Shown one piece after another: positions 1-39,504 of a stretch of DNA of 64,000 nucleotides. Source of the DNA: Sorex araneus. Taxonomy: Eukaryota; Chordata; Mammalia; Eulipotyphla; Soricidae. The notes under the pieces were generated by a model. The model was not told the DNA's origin and ran no database searches. It saw nothing but the letters and a program-made list of their open reading frames with translations. Each line of letters begins with the position of its first letter. The stretch's first letter is position 1. The stretch lies in NCBI RefSeq assembly GCF_027595985.1, contig NC_073303.1:94303591-94367590 (forward strand). The letters run 5' to 3'. A program made the translations under genes and the position numbers.

Positions 1-36
1 AAAATCTCCAAACCCAGGAAGTTATTTTGATGATGA

Positions 37-42
37 TTTATT
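37..42 (-). terminator. CCN4: Candidate CCN4 polyadenylation signal AATAAA
   Basis: The minus strand reads AATAAA at 42-37, so cleavage would fall roughly at positions 10-30, close to the window edge. The distance from the stop (about 4.0 kb) suits the long human 3'UTR. The downstream GU-rich element would lie at or beyond the left edge and cannot be checked. Confidence 0.45.
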
Positions 43-1804
43 GCCTTAAGAAGAAAGGGCTGTAAACAGGGAATTTGAACAATGAAACCTTTCACAGTGA
101 ACAAACACCTGTGCTATGCAAATAAGGGGAAAAAAATGAGGACTGTACTAAGGCATGACAGATTGCTCATGAGCCATTTTCCTCTCATGGGGAAATTTCA
201 AGACATTTCTTTATATGTACTTTTAGTTACTTACGAAAAATGGCAATAGATATACTTAAATATGAAGTCACAGTTTGATAATAGCTATATACAGACACAA
301 ACACAGACACAACCAATGAATACACGTAGAGACACACTGTCCTGACCACTTAGAATTCCCAGGACCATTATCACTGCTGTTACTTGGCCTCCAGATAAGT
401 CCTTAAAAAGCAGTGATGCAATTCAACATGATAGTGGCAGGGGCCGTGAGCCCTCCCTCCATTCAGTCCTTATATACACAGTACAACGTGCATGTGATCA
501 TAGATAATCATACTAGAGTCAACTCTGATCAGTCTCTGAATCATCCTAAAAGCTAAATGTCAGCCTGTGTCAAGAAGGTAGCTCTTGATTTTGGAGGCCA
601 GATGAGGCCACCTTAGCATCCAGAGATGTAGGTGGCTGGGAAACGTTGATTTTAAATCCTCTTCTACTAATCACTCCTTGGTATAACGTGGCACAGATGA
701 CTGACCGGAAAGCCCCCATGGTTTTCTCATTAAAAACAGGGATATGATAAGAAGGCCTCATAGTATAGGTGTGCTCTAAGGATGATAGGAGATAAGGCAG
801 GAGAGTCCTTGACCTCATACCTGGGTAGTGCCCACCAAATGCATTTGATAAAGTGGCTGGATGAATTCACATTGCCTTTTCTTTCACACTTAACCACACT
901 AGGGAAATAAATTGACTCTACACACCAATATGATTGTTTTCCACCAAAGGTTAATGAATCTTTAGTTTATCTTCTCTTCAGAATTGAGGTTGGGGTTGTT
1001 ATAAGGATTCTTTCTCACTCGCTTGACCCTTGCAAAGGTAACCCCAAAAGGATTGATTCAAGGTGTTCCTGGAGGCCTCCCCAAGAGACCAGAGGAGAAT
1101 AAGTTGGAGTATTGGAGCCCAAACTCCAATAACTTTGGGGGGATATTTTCTCTACTTCTTTGCATCTCCTATTTTCCTATTATAAAGTGGAGTAGAGGTC
1201 CTTAAGCTTTGCTGTGAAAATTTGTGAGATAATTAAAAAATCATACTAAGCACTAAGAAAGAACTTGATGAACATGCACAACATAAAGTTATCACTCGAT
1301 AAAGAACTTTCTCATTATTATTAACTTTTGTTAAAGTGAGTAATATGTCTGCAGAGTGATTCTAACAGCTACAATGAGTCTCCTTATGGAGCCAAATGTC
1401 TGCTCCTCTGAATTCACTGCATTGATATGACTTTCACTCTGGGTCTCGGACATAGGAACTGTGCATCACACAGCTTCATTTCTCCAAACGAATACTAACT
1501 GGAACATTCTAGCTAGCCCTACCCATGATAATTCCCAATTTCTCCAACCAGCATTCATTTACATCATATGGAAAGCAACAAACAGTCTCCCAATTTGAGA
1601 GACCAATATACTGAGAACCTAGTTCTAGGGCTTTTACTGAATTTTAGATGGTGTTAACTTCCAGCTTGTCCTCACGAATTGTAAAGCACAGGTATGTTTA
1701 CTCCTGGGACAGCCAGCATAATCCTTAAAGACTTACTAAAAGATTTCTCATGGGGTAGTTCTTTTAACTCAATAATTTTTTTTTAAAGTAGCAAAATACA
1801 TTTC

Positions 1805-1980
1805 CTTCCCATTTTGAGGGCAAGTGGGTTTGGATCACACCCAGTTGTGCTCAAGGCTTACTGCTGGCTCTGTGTTCAGGAATCACTCCTGGCAGTTCTT
1901 GGTGAATCACATGTGGTATTGGTGGTATAACCAGGAACATCTGTATGAAGGCAAGTGCCTAACTCTCCAGTCCCAGTAAT
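1805..1980 (-). repeat. Diverged SOR-type SINE in CCN4 3'UTR
   Basis: The plus strand shows decayed versions of the reverse SINE blocks: a gtcacaccc-like start, ggcttactgctggctctg, caggaatcactcctgg, and an old tRNA-like head ending in ctctccag. The copy is sense relative to the gene, so it would be part of the mRNA. Confidence 0.7.
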
Positions 1981-2565
1981 ATACAGTTTTATAAATATAT
2001 TTTTCTTAAAGCACTCAAAAATAAAAATTGACTGATGCAAATTAGTCAAATGAGTAGGAAAGAAGGATGCTTCTGAATTAGAGTAGAAACACAAAGATAA
2101 TCTTTCCTTGATTCAGCATCTTTCACTGAGCATCACTATATGCCTTGTATTGATGGGGTTTCCAGGGTTCACAGTAAGGTGGGCATATTAAGATCCCTAA
2201 TATTTTCTATCTAGAAATCCCTATGAAGGCAACTCAGAATTCACTTAATAAATAATCTATCATTTAATCTGCAATGTTGGTAAACAAAATTACCTCAAAA
2301 TGTCTGGTAAGAGTCTCTTCTGATTTGAAGAAGACAAAATCTGCAGGAGATGCATGACTTAGCTCTATTATGTACTTTTTGGCTGCTCCAGTACCTGCAT
2401 TATCTAAACTCAAGACCTTTGGTGTGTGTGTGTATAAAAGGGTATGTAAAGGATAATTAAAACAGAAAACACAAGCAGGTGCTTATTCCAACATGTTTTT
2501 CTGCTCCAGCATATCTATAAACTCTAAAACTAGAAAGGAAATATATGAATTATAAAGTCAGTACA

Positions 2566-2765
2566 ACTTGGATGTAAATCCCAGCTCTTCCACTTGCCAG
2601 CTTAGTGATGCTGGGGTATCTCTTTCCCTTTCTGAGTTTCCATTCACCTCTGTAAGAACAGAAATAGTAAGGGTTCCTTTCAAGGTGATGGGCTGATTTC
2701 AATAATCTTGTGCTTCTAAGGCACTGAGGACAATATCTGGCATAGAGGAAGCACTAGATAAAATA
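2566..2765 (+). repeat. MIR (ancient mammalian SINE) in CCN4 3'UTR
   Basis: The order of blocks fits MIR: aaatcccagctcttccactt, the core with tttccctttctgagtttcc, then ggcatagaggaagcactaga. The copy is antisense to CCN4. Confidence 0.75.
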
Positions 2766-4017
2766 ATTATAGCATCAAATATTCATATTCTCCAACAAAA
2801 TAAATAACAGCGGTGTTTCCATTAGTTACAATCTTCCGTTTTTCTTTCAACTTCAACCCCTTTTCACTTTTAATCCCTGTCAAGTGTAATTCTATTTTAG
2901 AACAACAGGTAAACTTCTGTCTCTGAAGGACCTTTTGGGCCAACAGAAACTCCATCTGTGAAGTGGGTCACTGTGGCATACAAAATAGAGATATTACCTG
3001 TGCTAAATGTCTCTGGACACCCCAAGAAGATGTAGAGTGGACAAACTTCTTGTTTGGCCTTCATCTGGCCTGGGTTCATTATGCTCATTTTGGTTCAGTA
3101 AAGCTTCCCAAGGCTCCAAGAACAAAGGAAATTCCTGGATACCATTTTTAGGGGTATGGAGGCCATCCTGTAAGTCTTACCAACTCCCCTGGACCCCTAG
3201 GCAGGGAGAGGATCTGAACCCAAGAGAGTTTCAAGTCAAGCTAGTTGCCCCATACATGTCATTTAGCAGCAGATTCAGTTATATGATCAATTATTCCTTC
3301 TCAAAATTGTCCCACCTGGCTCTACTCTGGACAAGACTAAGGTTGATCAAATAGTATTTCTCACTGGGATAAAGCCAACTCGTACCCTTCACAGTATAAA
3401 AATAAAGAGAAATTTAACCTCATTATTGCTTTGATTAATGTCACAATTTTCTAGTAACAATCAAAATCAAGCAACCATTGATCTTATTTGGCAAATGCTT
3501 GGAAACCTTGGGGTATATAAATCTTTGGAAATTAGAGACATTCTTTGGTGTGCTGTGGTCAAAACCATCAATCCAAGTGCCACTTAACAGGGCCCAAATA
3601 ATTTCTTCACTGTCCAAATCCCTATTATCCTACTGAATGACCCAAAAAGCTTTGTTGTTTCGCATCTAAAGGGGGGATTAGTAATATTGAGTGTCTAGCT
3701 GATTCTGTTCCTTGGGCCTTGGGTGAGAACCAGTTGGGCTTCCTGGACTCTACATGAAGTGGGTAACATTCAGGAAAGCTACAAGTAAGCACTTTCTTTA
3801 GAGTATTTCTGTAGAATTCTGACTGGGAGAGGACTCCTTTCACCCTCTCAGCCCCCTCATCTGGGCCTCAGACCCAGTTAAATAATTTTGTGGTCAAGGC
3901 AAGAAAAAATGGTCAAGGGTCCATTTCAGGATCATCAGACGAGTGGTAAATGGATAAGATAAGAGTGAACGTGCACAAAAGTTGGGCTTGAACCTCCATT
4001 TCCATTTTTCTGTCTGC

Positions 4018-31730
<27,713 letters not shown>

Positions 31731-31840
31731 GCCTGGAAGTCAACAGCAAAAGCATCCACGGAGTGCCCGGGGGTCCAGTCACCACTCTCGGGAGATGGGT
31801 CCTGTCTGTCCTGCCCATCGGGAGGACCAGCTCTGTCTCT
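31731..31840 (-). other. CCN4: CCN4 5' untranslated region (predicted)
   Basis: About 110 nt lie between the predicted transcription start and the initiator ATG. The start near 31840 is inferred from the TATA-like box ending at 31861 and from the CRE lying about 44 bp upstream of the start in the human promoter as I recall it. No upstream ATG was noticed. No transcript evidence was available. Confidence 0.5.
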
Positions 31841-31860
31841 TCCCGCAGCCCCGGCGGGGA

Positions 31861-31872
31861 GCTTTTATTAAA
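31861..31872 (-). promoter_or_regulatory. CCN4: TATA-like core promoter element of CCN4
   Basis: The minus strand reads TTTAATAAAAGC, an AT-rich TATA-like element in an otherwise GC-rich stretch, about 25-30 bp before the inferred transcription start and 131 bp before the ATG. It lies just downstream of a perfect CRE, which is the arrangement expected of a focused promoter. Confidence 0.55.
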
Positions 31873-31880
31873 GCTAGAGC

Positions 31881-31888
31881 TGACGTCA
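31881..31888 (-). promoter_or_regulatory. CCN4: Perfect cAMP response element (CRE) in CCN4 promoter
   Basis: The palindrome TGACGTCA is the consensus CREB/ATF site. Published work on the human WISP1 promoter, as I recall it, found that a CREB site at about -44 was the main mediator of WNT-1/beta-catenin activation, with TCF sites less important. The spacing here (8 bp upstream of the TATA-like box) agrees with that position. Confidence 0.7.
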
Positions 31889-31936
31889 GGGTGAAGGACA
31901 AACCCTGCATTTTCCTCTGAAAAAAACTTTTCTGCT

Positions 31937-31959
31937 TCTCTCTCTCTCTCTCTCTCTCT
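31937..31959. repeat. (CT)n microsatellite just upstream of CCN4 promoter
   Basis: About 11 CT units run directly into a T-rich tract. It lies roughly 100 bp upstream of the inferred start, so the gene strand reads (GA)n. GAGA-type tracts near promoters can exclude nucleosomes; a functional role here is not shown. Confidence 0.85.
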
Positions 31960-31974
31960 TTTTTTCTTTCTTCC

Positions 31975-32755
31975 CACTGTCCCCACCTCCAGCCCAGGCT
32001 TGGCCGGCCTCCCCCGCTCTGACAGTTCTTAAAGGGAAAGTCACAGGATTGGTACTTCATCCAGGGGCTGGAAAAATCTCACCCCTCCGGGAGCCGCCAA
32101 AGGGGCTCATTCCACTAGGGGGTGTTTTACAAAGGTGGGGGAGCAGGGAGATGGGGGCGCAGAGCAGAGTCTGGGATACGGTTACAGAGGCAGGGAGGCC
32201 TGGCTGGGAAATAAACTCCCGCTGCCTCTCCTTTCCTCAGGAGGCTCCTGCTTCTGGTTTTCATTTGTCCTTTCCTCTCCTCTCTCCCGGGCTGTAAGCA
32301 AAGGAGGATGACTTTAAATCCACAGATGGAGAAATGATAGGAATCCACAGATGAAGTAGATACGGGGGCTCAGTTTCTTCCCTTACTCCCACTTTGCAGT
32401 GGAAGCCACCCTCTCCCGGCTCACCAGCCAGAACTCCTAGGGGACGGGACCTGGGTTGGCGTCCTAGGTGGTTTTCGGGGGCGGGGGGGTGAGTTTCATC
32501 ACCCAGGGGAGGAGCTTTTCTGGACAGAGCTAGCCCTGACAGCTGCCAGTGACAGCCTCCCGCCCTGCTCCAGTCTCCCTTCCCAAGCTCCGCTGTCCAG
32601 GTTTCTTGGAGCCTCTGGGAGGATCCGTGGAAAAGTAGACTAAGATGATGTGTCTCTCCTCAACATGGCTCCTATTGCCTTAACCCGGATTCCCAGTCCC
32701 TGTGTGGCCTGCCAGGACAGAGGCTACTCTGAACACTTGTCTTTTCACTCTCCTT
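31975..32755. other. Upstream flank of CCN4, no gene recognised
   Basis: Mixed-composition sequence with some GC-rich parts and a gggggcgggggggt run near 32480. Distal CCN4 promoter elements would fall here. Apart from the weak TCF-like match, none was identified. Confidence 0.6.
32128..32134 (-). promoter_or_regulatory. Candidate TCF/LEF site upstream of CCN4
   Basis: The minus strand reads CTTTGTA, matching the loose TCF/LEF consensus CTTTGWW, about 290 bp upstream of the inferred start. A seven-base match is weak on its own and is recorded only because CCN4 is a WNT target. Confidence 0.2.
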
Positions 32756-32759
32756 GTAT

Positions 32760-33080
32760 ACTAGGATGAAGAGGAGTGAGAGATAAAGTAAGAAAAGGAG
32801 GGGGGTGAAATAGGGATAAAGAAAAGGAAGACGAAGGGAGGGGATGATGGGGAAAAAAAGGAAGGAACTGAAGGAGGGAGTGATGGGTTAAAGGAAGGAC
32901 AGAGAGAGATGGAGGGAAGAAAGAATGGAAGATAATAGGGATGGGTAGAAGGAAGGAGGGCATGATGGATGAAAGAAGGAAGGAAAAGTGAAAGGAAAGA
33001 AGGAAGGAGTGAGGGATGGAAGCTAGGAAGGGAGGGAGGACAGACAGAAGAAAGGAAGAGAGAAGAAAGGAAGGGATACT
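32760..33080. repeat. Degenerate (GGAA)/(AAGG)-rich purine tract
   Basis: About 320 bp of imperfect ggaagga, aagaaagg and gagggag repeats, about 1 kb upstream of the CCN4 start. The opposite strand gives long Ser/Leu/Phe/Pro open frames, which are artefacts. Confidence 0.85.
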
Positions 33081-33182
33081 TGGAGAAGATGAACATTCCA
33101 TGTATTTCTTAGGCCAAATGGTGGCTTCAAAGTACCTAGGAAGAAAGTCAAGCCCATGGTAGGTCTTCAGAAACCAAGATTT

Positions 33183-33262
33183 CCATTCCACCTATGTGCT
33201 GTGTGACCTTGGAGAAGCTCCATGTGCTCTCTGTGCTGGTTTACAGAGCTGAGGGAGGAACA
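33183..33262 (+). repeat. MIR fragment
   Basis: The sequence gctgtgtgaccttggagaag and the following gggctca-poor core match the MIR core. Confidence 0.55.
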
Positions 33263-33639
33263 GACAGTTCCCACCACTCCTGGAAGTATGTGTGTTGTGC
33301 TAAGTGGACTAAATAGGCTTAGCCTAGACCCTATGATGGAGTGCATCTCTTGTCCATGATGAATATTCCTACTGGCTCTGCAGAGGAGTCTCGAGCACAG
33401 TGATGTTCGAACTCCATCCCCACTACAATGTCCTATATCCCATCATGCCACACAGCAGACACATAGTTCAGGATTGCAGAGTGGGGGGCTGTGTATGTGC
33501 AGAAGCTCGTGGTGGGGGTCTGGGTCAGGTCTGGTTTCCCTTTTTTTGAGTCTCAAGCTTCTACCTCCATCTCTTGGGCATGGATGTCCCTGAAGAAGAG
33601 GGATAGATACAGAATAATCTTCCTCATATGCAGAAAGTT

Positions 33640-33900
33640 TTTTAAAGTAAAATAATAAAAAATGGCCTTAGGCAACAGAAACTAAGAGACTGGTCCTCAG
33701 AATGGAGTTTACTGAGAGTGAGAGGGAAATTGTCTGCCATAGAGGTGGGGGGGCGTGAAATGGGGGGAAGAAGGATACTGAGGACATTGGTGGTGGAAAA
33801 TGTGTACTGTTGGAGGGATGGGTGTTCGATCATTGTATGACTGAAACTCAAACATGAAAGCTTTGTATATATAATTCAATTTAAACAAAGGAAAAGAAAA
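33640..33900 (+). repeat. Shrew L1-3'-end-like dispersed repeat
   Basis: It shares blocks with the reverse complement of 45640-45980: gtggaaaatgtgtactg, tcattgtatgactgaaactc and aaacatgaaagctttgta. It ends in an A-rich tail. Confidence 0.6.
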
Positions 33901-33906
33901 GGAAAG

Positions 33907-34045
33907 GAAAAGGATAAAATTGGGGGAGGGGCACAGGGACAATAGTTGAGAGATGAAGACACTCCGGTGGAGGGTGCTAGAATGTTTTGTGTATGAACTA
34001 TCAACAATATTGGCATTAATCATGCCTAAGATAAAAGTTTAAAAT
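33907..34045 (+). repeat. Related short A-tailed repeat
   Basis: Blocks ctccggtggagggt, gctagaatgttttgtgtatg and ctatcaacaatattgg match the reverse complement of 58190-58330. Confidence 0.5.
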
Positions 34046-34089
34046 ATTGCTATTACTATTATTTATTATTGCGATGAAATGTGTACCTA

Positions 34090-34470
34090 TTTTTTATCAT
34101 CACCTGAAGCCTACCACTTACATTAGGGTTCACTCATGGTATTTGTACCCTCTATTTGGGACCCATGTGTGATTACACTTGCCTTCAATGATAGCAGCCT
34201 GCAGTATCTTTTCTCTGCTCTGAAATTCCTTTCTTCCCCATCTTTCACCCATCTCTCCATCCCCAATCCATGGGGCTGCTATATGTCTGCTGATTTTCCC
34301 TTTTGCAGAAAGTCAGATTTTCTCCAAAACTCACAGCTTGTTTGATCCTACAGGTAGCCTTCACCACGGACTTCTCTCACAAGCATTTCGGACTCCTTCC
34401 TGCTTTTCATGGCTTGATAGTACATTCCATGTCATTCACCACTGGCTGGGAAAGTTCCTTCTCTTCCAAA
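34090..34470 (-). mobile_element. L1 3'UTR relic, antisense
   Basis: The plus strand carries ttagggttcactcatggta and tcatggcttgatagtacatt, which resemble the reverse complement of mammalian L1 3'UTR. Confidence 0.5.
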
Positions 34471-34479
34471 TAATGAGAT

Positions 34480-35395
34480 GACAGTGAATTAACCCTGCTG
34501 CATGTGAAAATCAAGAGTAACACTTCTGCCTTGTAGGGTTCAAGAAACCTTTACATACCCTTGCTTCTCTGTTGCTAAATCCTGCTGTGTTCACCTTCAG
34601 CATCACCAACATACGATTCTTCTCACCTCCTCCATGACCACCATGCCGGTCTTGTGACAGAGACAGCCCAGGGGCAGTGTGAAACCAGTGTGGCTAGCCT
34701 GAGAAGAAAGGGTCTAGGTGGCCAGCTGAGGCTGGATGCCCATGTTCAGGGGAATGGCCAGAGTGGAACTCAGCAGAACCAGAGAAGGAGCCTGGTTACC
34801 TGGTCTATCCATGGGAGACGGGGCTTCAAGAGTCAGCCCAGATACCCAGACTCTCCTGTCTTGTTTGTTCACTTCAGGCCTGATCTCAGTGACGAGGAAG
34901 ACTTCTCACTGCAGTTTCAAGGCTCAGTGTCTGTTGTGCCTGGGTAGCATAAGTCACAAGGGAAGAGATGTTAGCAGGATGCCTGCAGAAAGTGTGTTTT
35001 CTAGACATGGAGGTAAATTTTTCAAAACTCATTCCTAGAATTGCCTCTAATTTCCTTCCAGTGTCCTCCCATTTCCTTCCCTTCTCCTTGCTCTAGCTCA
35101 GGTAAGCATAGATGGCTGGAATCCTTACAGGAACAGGAACCCTTCAGCAGGGTCTCTGCTGCTGATACCTACTCATCCTTCACATTCTGCTCAAGGTTTG
35201 GTGATCCAGCAAGCTTCTCTATTACTCAGGAGTCAATGAGGGGAAGGGAGTCTCAACAGAGATTATGTAAATAACAAATCCGTTAATTGCTTGTGGGAAC
35301 TTCTCCATAGAATTGGTTCCATATGAGAATTTCAGGCACTAGAGCTTACATAAATGAGTCTTGGGCTGTGCCAGTGGAGATTTGAGAGAAAGGAT
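34480..35395. other. Intergenic, nothing recognised
   Basis: Unique-looking sequence without protein homology, RNA gene or repeat that I can name. Open frames here are under 105 codons and lack recognisable motifs. Confidence 0.5.
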
Positions 35396-35402
35396 TTTGT
35401 AT

Positions 35403-35460
35403 ATGTGTGTGTCTGTGTGTGCATGTGTGTGTGTGTGTGAGAGAGAGAGAGGCGGGGGAG
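35403..35460. repeat. (TG)n(GA)n microsatellite
   Basis: TG-rich, then GA-rich; it abuts a GGGG/GA low-complexity tract to about 35490. Confidence 0.9.
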
Positions 35461-35546
35461 AAGAGAGAGAGGGGGGTGAGGCAGGGCAGTCAGAGAACAT
35501 TTCAGTTTTTGTTTCTTTTTAAAAAAAATATATTTTATTTTCACAG

Positions 35547-35800
35547 GGCTGGAGCAATAGCACAGTGGGTAGGCGTTTACCTTGCACATGGCCGACCCAG
35601 TTTCAATTCCTCCGTCCCTCTTGGAGAGCCCGGCAAGCTACCAAGAGTACTTTGCCTGCACAGCAGAGCCTGGCAAACTACCTGTGGCGTATTCGATATG
35701 CCAAAACAGTAACAACAAGTCTCACAATGGAGACGTTACTGGTGCCTGCTCAAGCAAATCGATGAACAATGGGACATCAGTGCTACAAGCAAGTATGTTA
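35547..35800 (+). mobile_element. RTE-tailed SINE with SOR-type tRNA head
   Basis: The head (ctggagcaatagcacagtgg, gcctaccttgcac-like block, ggccgacccagtttc) is the same as in the A-tailed SINEs. The body differs after the B box: ccctcttggagagcccggca, agctaccaagagtac, gtggcgtattcgatatgcc. The end (acgttactggtgcctgctca, agcaaatcgatgaacaatgg) is homologous to the RTE 3' end at 21800-21870. The tail is cagtgctacaag-like rather than poly(A). Confidence 0.85.
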
Positions 35801-36162
35801 GAAACCAAACAAATGTGTGATACTTTTTGATAAGTAAGTGAGGTATAATGTAAGAGGTCCTGTGGCCGAAAATGCATCTGTGTGCTCCAGGAAATTCTGC
35901 AGCACTCTCTTCTGGGAGCTTTAGTTTGTAGTCAGAGAACATTTCTAATTCCGGCAGGAATTGAACTTGACTCTGCTGCTCATTATGACTCCCATATGCA
36001 CCTGCTCTCAGCAGGTGAGCACCAACTGAGTCCACCTGACAGAGACTCACCTTCTCACGGAATCAAAGACTCCATCTGTAGAGGTCACCCCACACTGTCA
36101 GCAGCTGTCCGCATAGAGCACCACATCAGAAGCTTTCAGGATCGTAAAACTCCTTCTCCATG

Positions 36163-36465
36163 CCACGTGGTAAGGGAAATGCGCGCTGAAAGTGGACTAG
36201 TGACCGAACATGATGTCCACTCAATACCCTCTGTTGCAGACCCCAACACCCAACAGGAGAGAGAGAGAGAGAGAGAGAACAAATTGGAATGCCCTGACAC
36301 AGAGGCGGGGTGAGGAGGGGGGATGGGATTGGGGGTGGGAGGGATACTGGGTTCATTGGTCATGAAGAATGGACACTGGTGGAGGGATGGGCTCCCAAAC
36401 ACTGCATGAGGGAAAAGCAAGCACGAAATGTTTGAATCTGTAACTATACCCTCACTGTGACTCAC

Positions 36466-36496
<31 letters not shown>

Positions 36497-36515
36497 AAAT
36501 AAATAATTGAAAAAA
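36163..36515 (+). mobile_element. L1 3'-end insertion with (AAAT)n tail and TSD
   Basis: A 5'-truncated copy with a GA run at 36257-36278, tgactcactaaataaataaa at the end, and a perfect 17-bp duplication (aaaactccttctccatg) at 36146-36162 and 36516-36532. Confidence 0.85.
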
Positions 36516-36534
36516 AAAACTCCTTCTCCATGGT

Positions 36535-37015
36535 CTCTTGGGTCTGGGAAGGGAGTTAGGGATCCCCTGACTCTCACAGAGGGTATCTCTCAGGGTGGAT
36601 GAGCAAGTTGTATTAATAACCACCTTATCTACCCAGTCACCCTGGGACCATTAGGCAACACAAAAGAAATGTGACATTTCAAAACCATTTCACATTGGTA
36701 ACCTTCGGATCCTGGTCTCAGAGACTCTAACATAGGATTAGAACCGTCCGATGCAGATTCATTGAAGTGAGAATCTCTAATATGTTAACTTGGACCTCAA
36801 GGTAGTTTATATTAAAGCAGTTAGTAAGGCCTGATGTAACACCATGTTCTTTCAACTCCAACCCAAAACCTATGAGTCACTTAGGTACATATGAACCAAG
36901 TGCCTGCAGGTGAAACTACAACTAGAATTTGCATCTGGCAGTAAATCTAGAAACCATGAGAACTGGTAGCAGTGAATCTTGGGAGGACTGAGAAGCCCCT
37001 ACAAGAAGTACCTCC
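36535..37015. other. Intergenic, nothing recognised
   Basis: No gene or repeat identified. Confidence 0.5.
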
Positions 37016-37017
37016 GG

Positions 37018-37510
<493 letters not shown>

Positions 37511-37713
37511 TTCCTCCATTCCTTTCTTCCTTCTTTCCTCCTCCCTTCCTTTCTTCCTTTCTTTCTTCCTCCTTTTCTCTCCTCCTTGTCCTCCTCCACA
37601 TCCTCCACATCCTCCTTGTCCTCCTCGCCTCCGTGTCCTCCTCGTCCTTTTCATCCTCCTCCTCCTCCTCCTCCTCCTCCTCCTCCTCCTCCTCCTCCTC
37701 CTCCTCCTCCTTT
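37511..37713. repeat. Polypyrimidine tract ending in (TCC)n
   Basis: Mixed ctt/cct sequence, then cctcctccacatcctcc blocks, then about 20 TCC units at 37652-37711. Together with the CTTT array it makes a pyrimidine strand of about 690 bp with triplex-forming potential. Confidence 0.95.
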
Positions 37714-37714
37714 T

Positions 37715-38920
37715 AAGCTTTTAGAATTAGCCAGTTGAAGTCCTTGAGTCCATAGTTTTCACACTAATCAGAGTGTACCTATTATCCTCATCTAGATATG
37801 GATGGTTCATTCTCCCTATTCCTTCTTCAGCAGGCTGCACGTTCAATTTGTTTCTAGATACCCTAGGACTTGATATTGGAATTGGCTTTTGGAAATCTTA
37901 GTCCCATAGCTGTGAAAGACAAGGATTTCTTTCAGGATCAAAGCAGAAGCATATGCATGCAAGTGTGTGTGTGGGTGTGCACGCACTCACACACACACAC
38001 AAACACAGAGAGCCCTCCTACTAGCTGACATCCTTGTTCTAAGGAGAAAAACATTCTAGACAGACTCATGCTGTGTTCTGTCTCAGCTCTCCCAAGCTCT
38101 TCAGGGAGAATGGGGGTCTGTCCTGGGTGGGCCTGTCTCTCAGTTGCTGGATGCTAGGTCCAAGGACTGGAAGTCATTGTTTATTGATGCCCCAGACACA
38201 CATAGCTCAAATTTTCTGGATATAGTTTACTAAAGAGAAAAAGTGAATGCTTCTATTCTCCAGCATAGGCTGGGGCAATCTGACACCACTCATTGAAGTG
38301 GATAAAATATACCAACCCTATACCCTAGGACCATGAAGGTTGTATGGAAAGATGTTCCCCCTGACGTTGCCTGTAGTTGGGAGGAGATACAGTGTGGTGT
38401 TCATCTTTGGGAAAGAGGAAGAAAATTGTGGGCAACACAGACCTGGGGGCCCCAGTGTTTTGTTGCTCATAGAACAACAGGGGGAAGAATGGATAGCTCA
38501 GAGTTGAAAGAAAGACATCAGCTGGGAATGAGTTTTCCTGGCAGCATGTCTGATGTGAATTGAAGTCAGGCACTCACAGTCACACTCCCTTTCTTATAAA
38601 TTCATGTACTCATTCAAGGGCACACACTAGAGAGGTTTCCCATGGTTATGATGGAGAGGAACATGGGTGGGATTGGAGAAGCGGGAAATGAGATGAACCA
38701 CAGTGGGGTTTGAACTATAGTGAGCGATAGACTATAGGTAACTTCCACACCTCCACTCTAGACAGTAGAACAAATGCTAAGAAAACCTGCAAAAGAGGGA
38801 AGGGTTGGGGACAAGAAGAAAAAGGAGTTAGGAAAGAAGAAGAAAGGGCACAAGAAAGAGTAGTGTGCAGGAAAGGGGGAGGAATGGGAGGATGGAAGCA
38901 GAGGAAGGAAACCATATTTG
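37715..38920. other. Intergenic, nothing recognised
   Basis: Contains a short TG/CA tract near 37963-38005. No gene identified. Confidence 0.5.
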
Positions 38921-38924
38921 GCAC

Positions 38925-39065
38925 AAATAGCTGTGTAGGAACCTTCATAGCAACATATTTGTCATGGAAGAGACCCAAATTGGAATCAACCAGAATGCTC
39001 TGCTATGGTGGATGTTTAAACCAACAATCTAGAACCATATTGTGTAGAATACTATATAGCAATAA
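38925..39065 (+). mobile_element. L1 3'UTR relic
   Basis: Blocks ggaaccttcatagcaacata, gagacccaaattggaatcaa and gtagaatactatatagcaat are decayed L1 3'UTR. Confidence 0.65.
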
Positions 39066-39504
39066 ACAAGAGCCTATTGGACACTGGTCCCCAAAATGAA
39101 CATGAAAGGAAGGAGGATATTGGAGAATGTCCTTTGGTCCAGGCACGTTAAAGTTCATGATTATTCTAAGTGCACAATCTATGACACATAGAATTGAAAA
39201 TCCCCTCTTACAGGTAAGGAAACTGGGGATAGGGGAGATCACATTTGTTCAGGCTTCCATGACAAGAACCCAAGACTGGAAGCTTAAATAATAGAAGCAT
39301 ATCACAATTCTGGTGGCTACAAGCCTAAGGCCAGGATTGGTCTCCTTGGTTTGTCAATGGTCATCGTCTTCTTCTGTCTTCTTAGGGCTTCTCCCTTGGG
39401 AAGCTGTGACTCACACTCCTCTTCCTGTAAGGGGGCAATCAGGTTGGGTTAGGAACTGGGTTGATCTCCTGATTTTAACTTAATTATCAGATGAAAGATC
39501 CTGC

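Larger units (their letters stand above)
20..4017 (-). other. CCN4: CCN4 3' untranslated region (predicted extent)
   Basis: About 4 kb follow the stop codon with no other gene. Human CCN4 transcripts also have a 3'UTR of several kilobases, and the only well-placed poly(A) signal near the expected end is at 42-37. The region holds a minus-oriented SINE remnant (about 1805-1980) and a MIR in the opposite orientation (about 2566-2765). The open frames here are short and not conserved-looking. The exact 3' end is inferred. Confidence 0.5.

Noticed and set aside
1..40. Start of the neighbouring NDRG1 gene at the left edge
   Set aside because: Expected from human synteny beyond the CCN4 3' end, but nothing in the sequence shows it.
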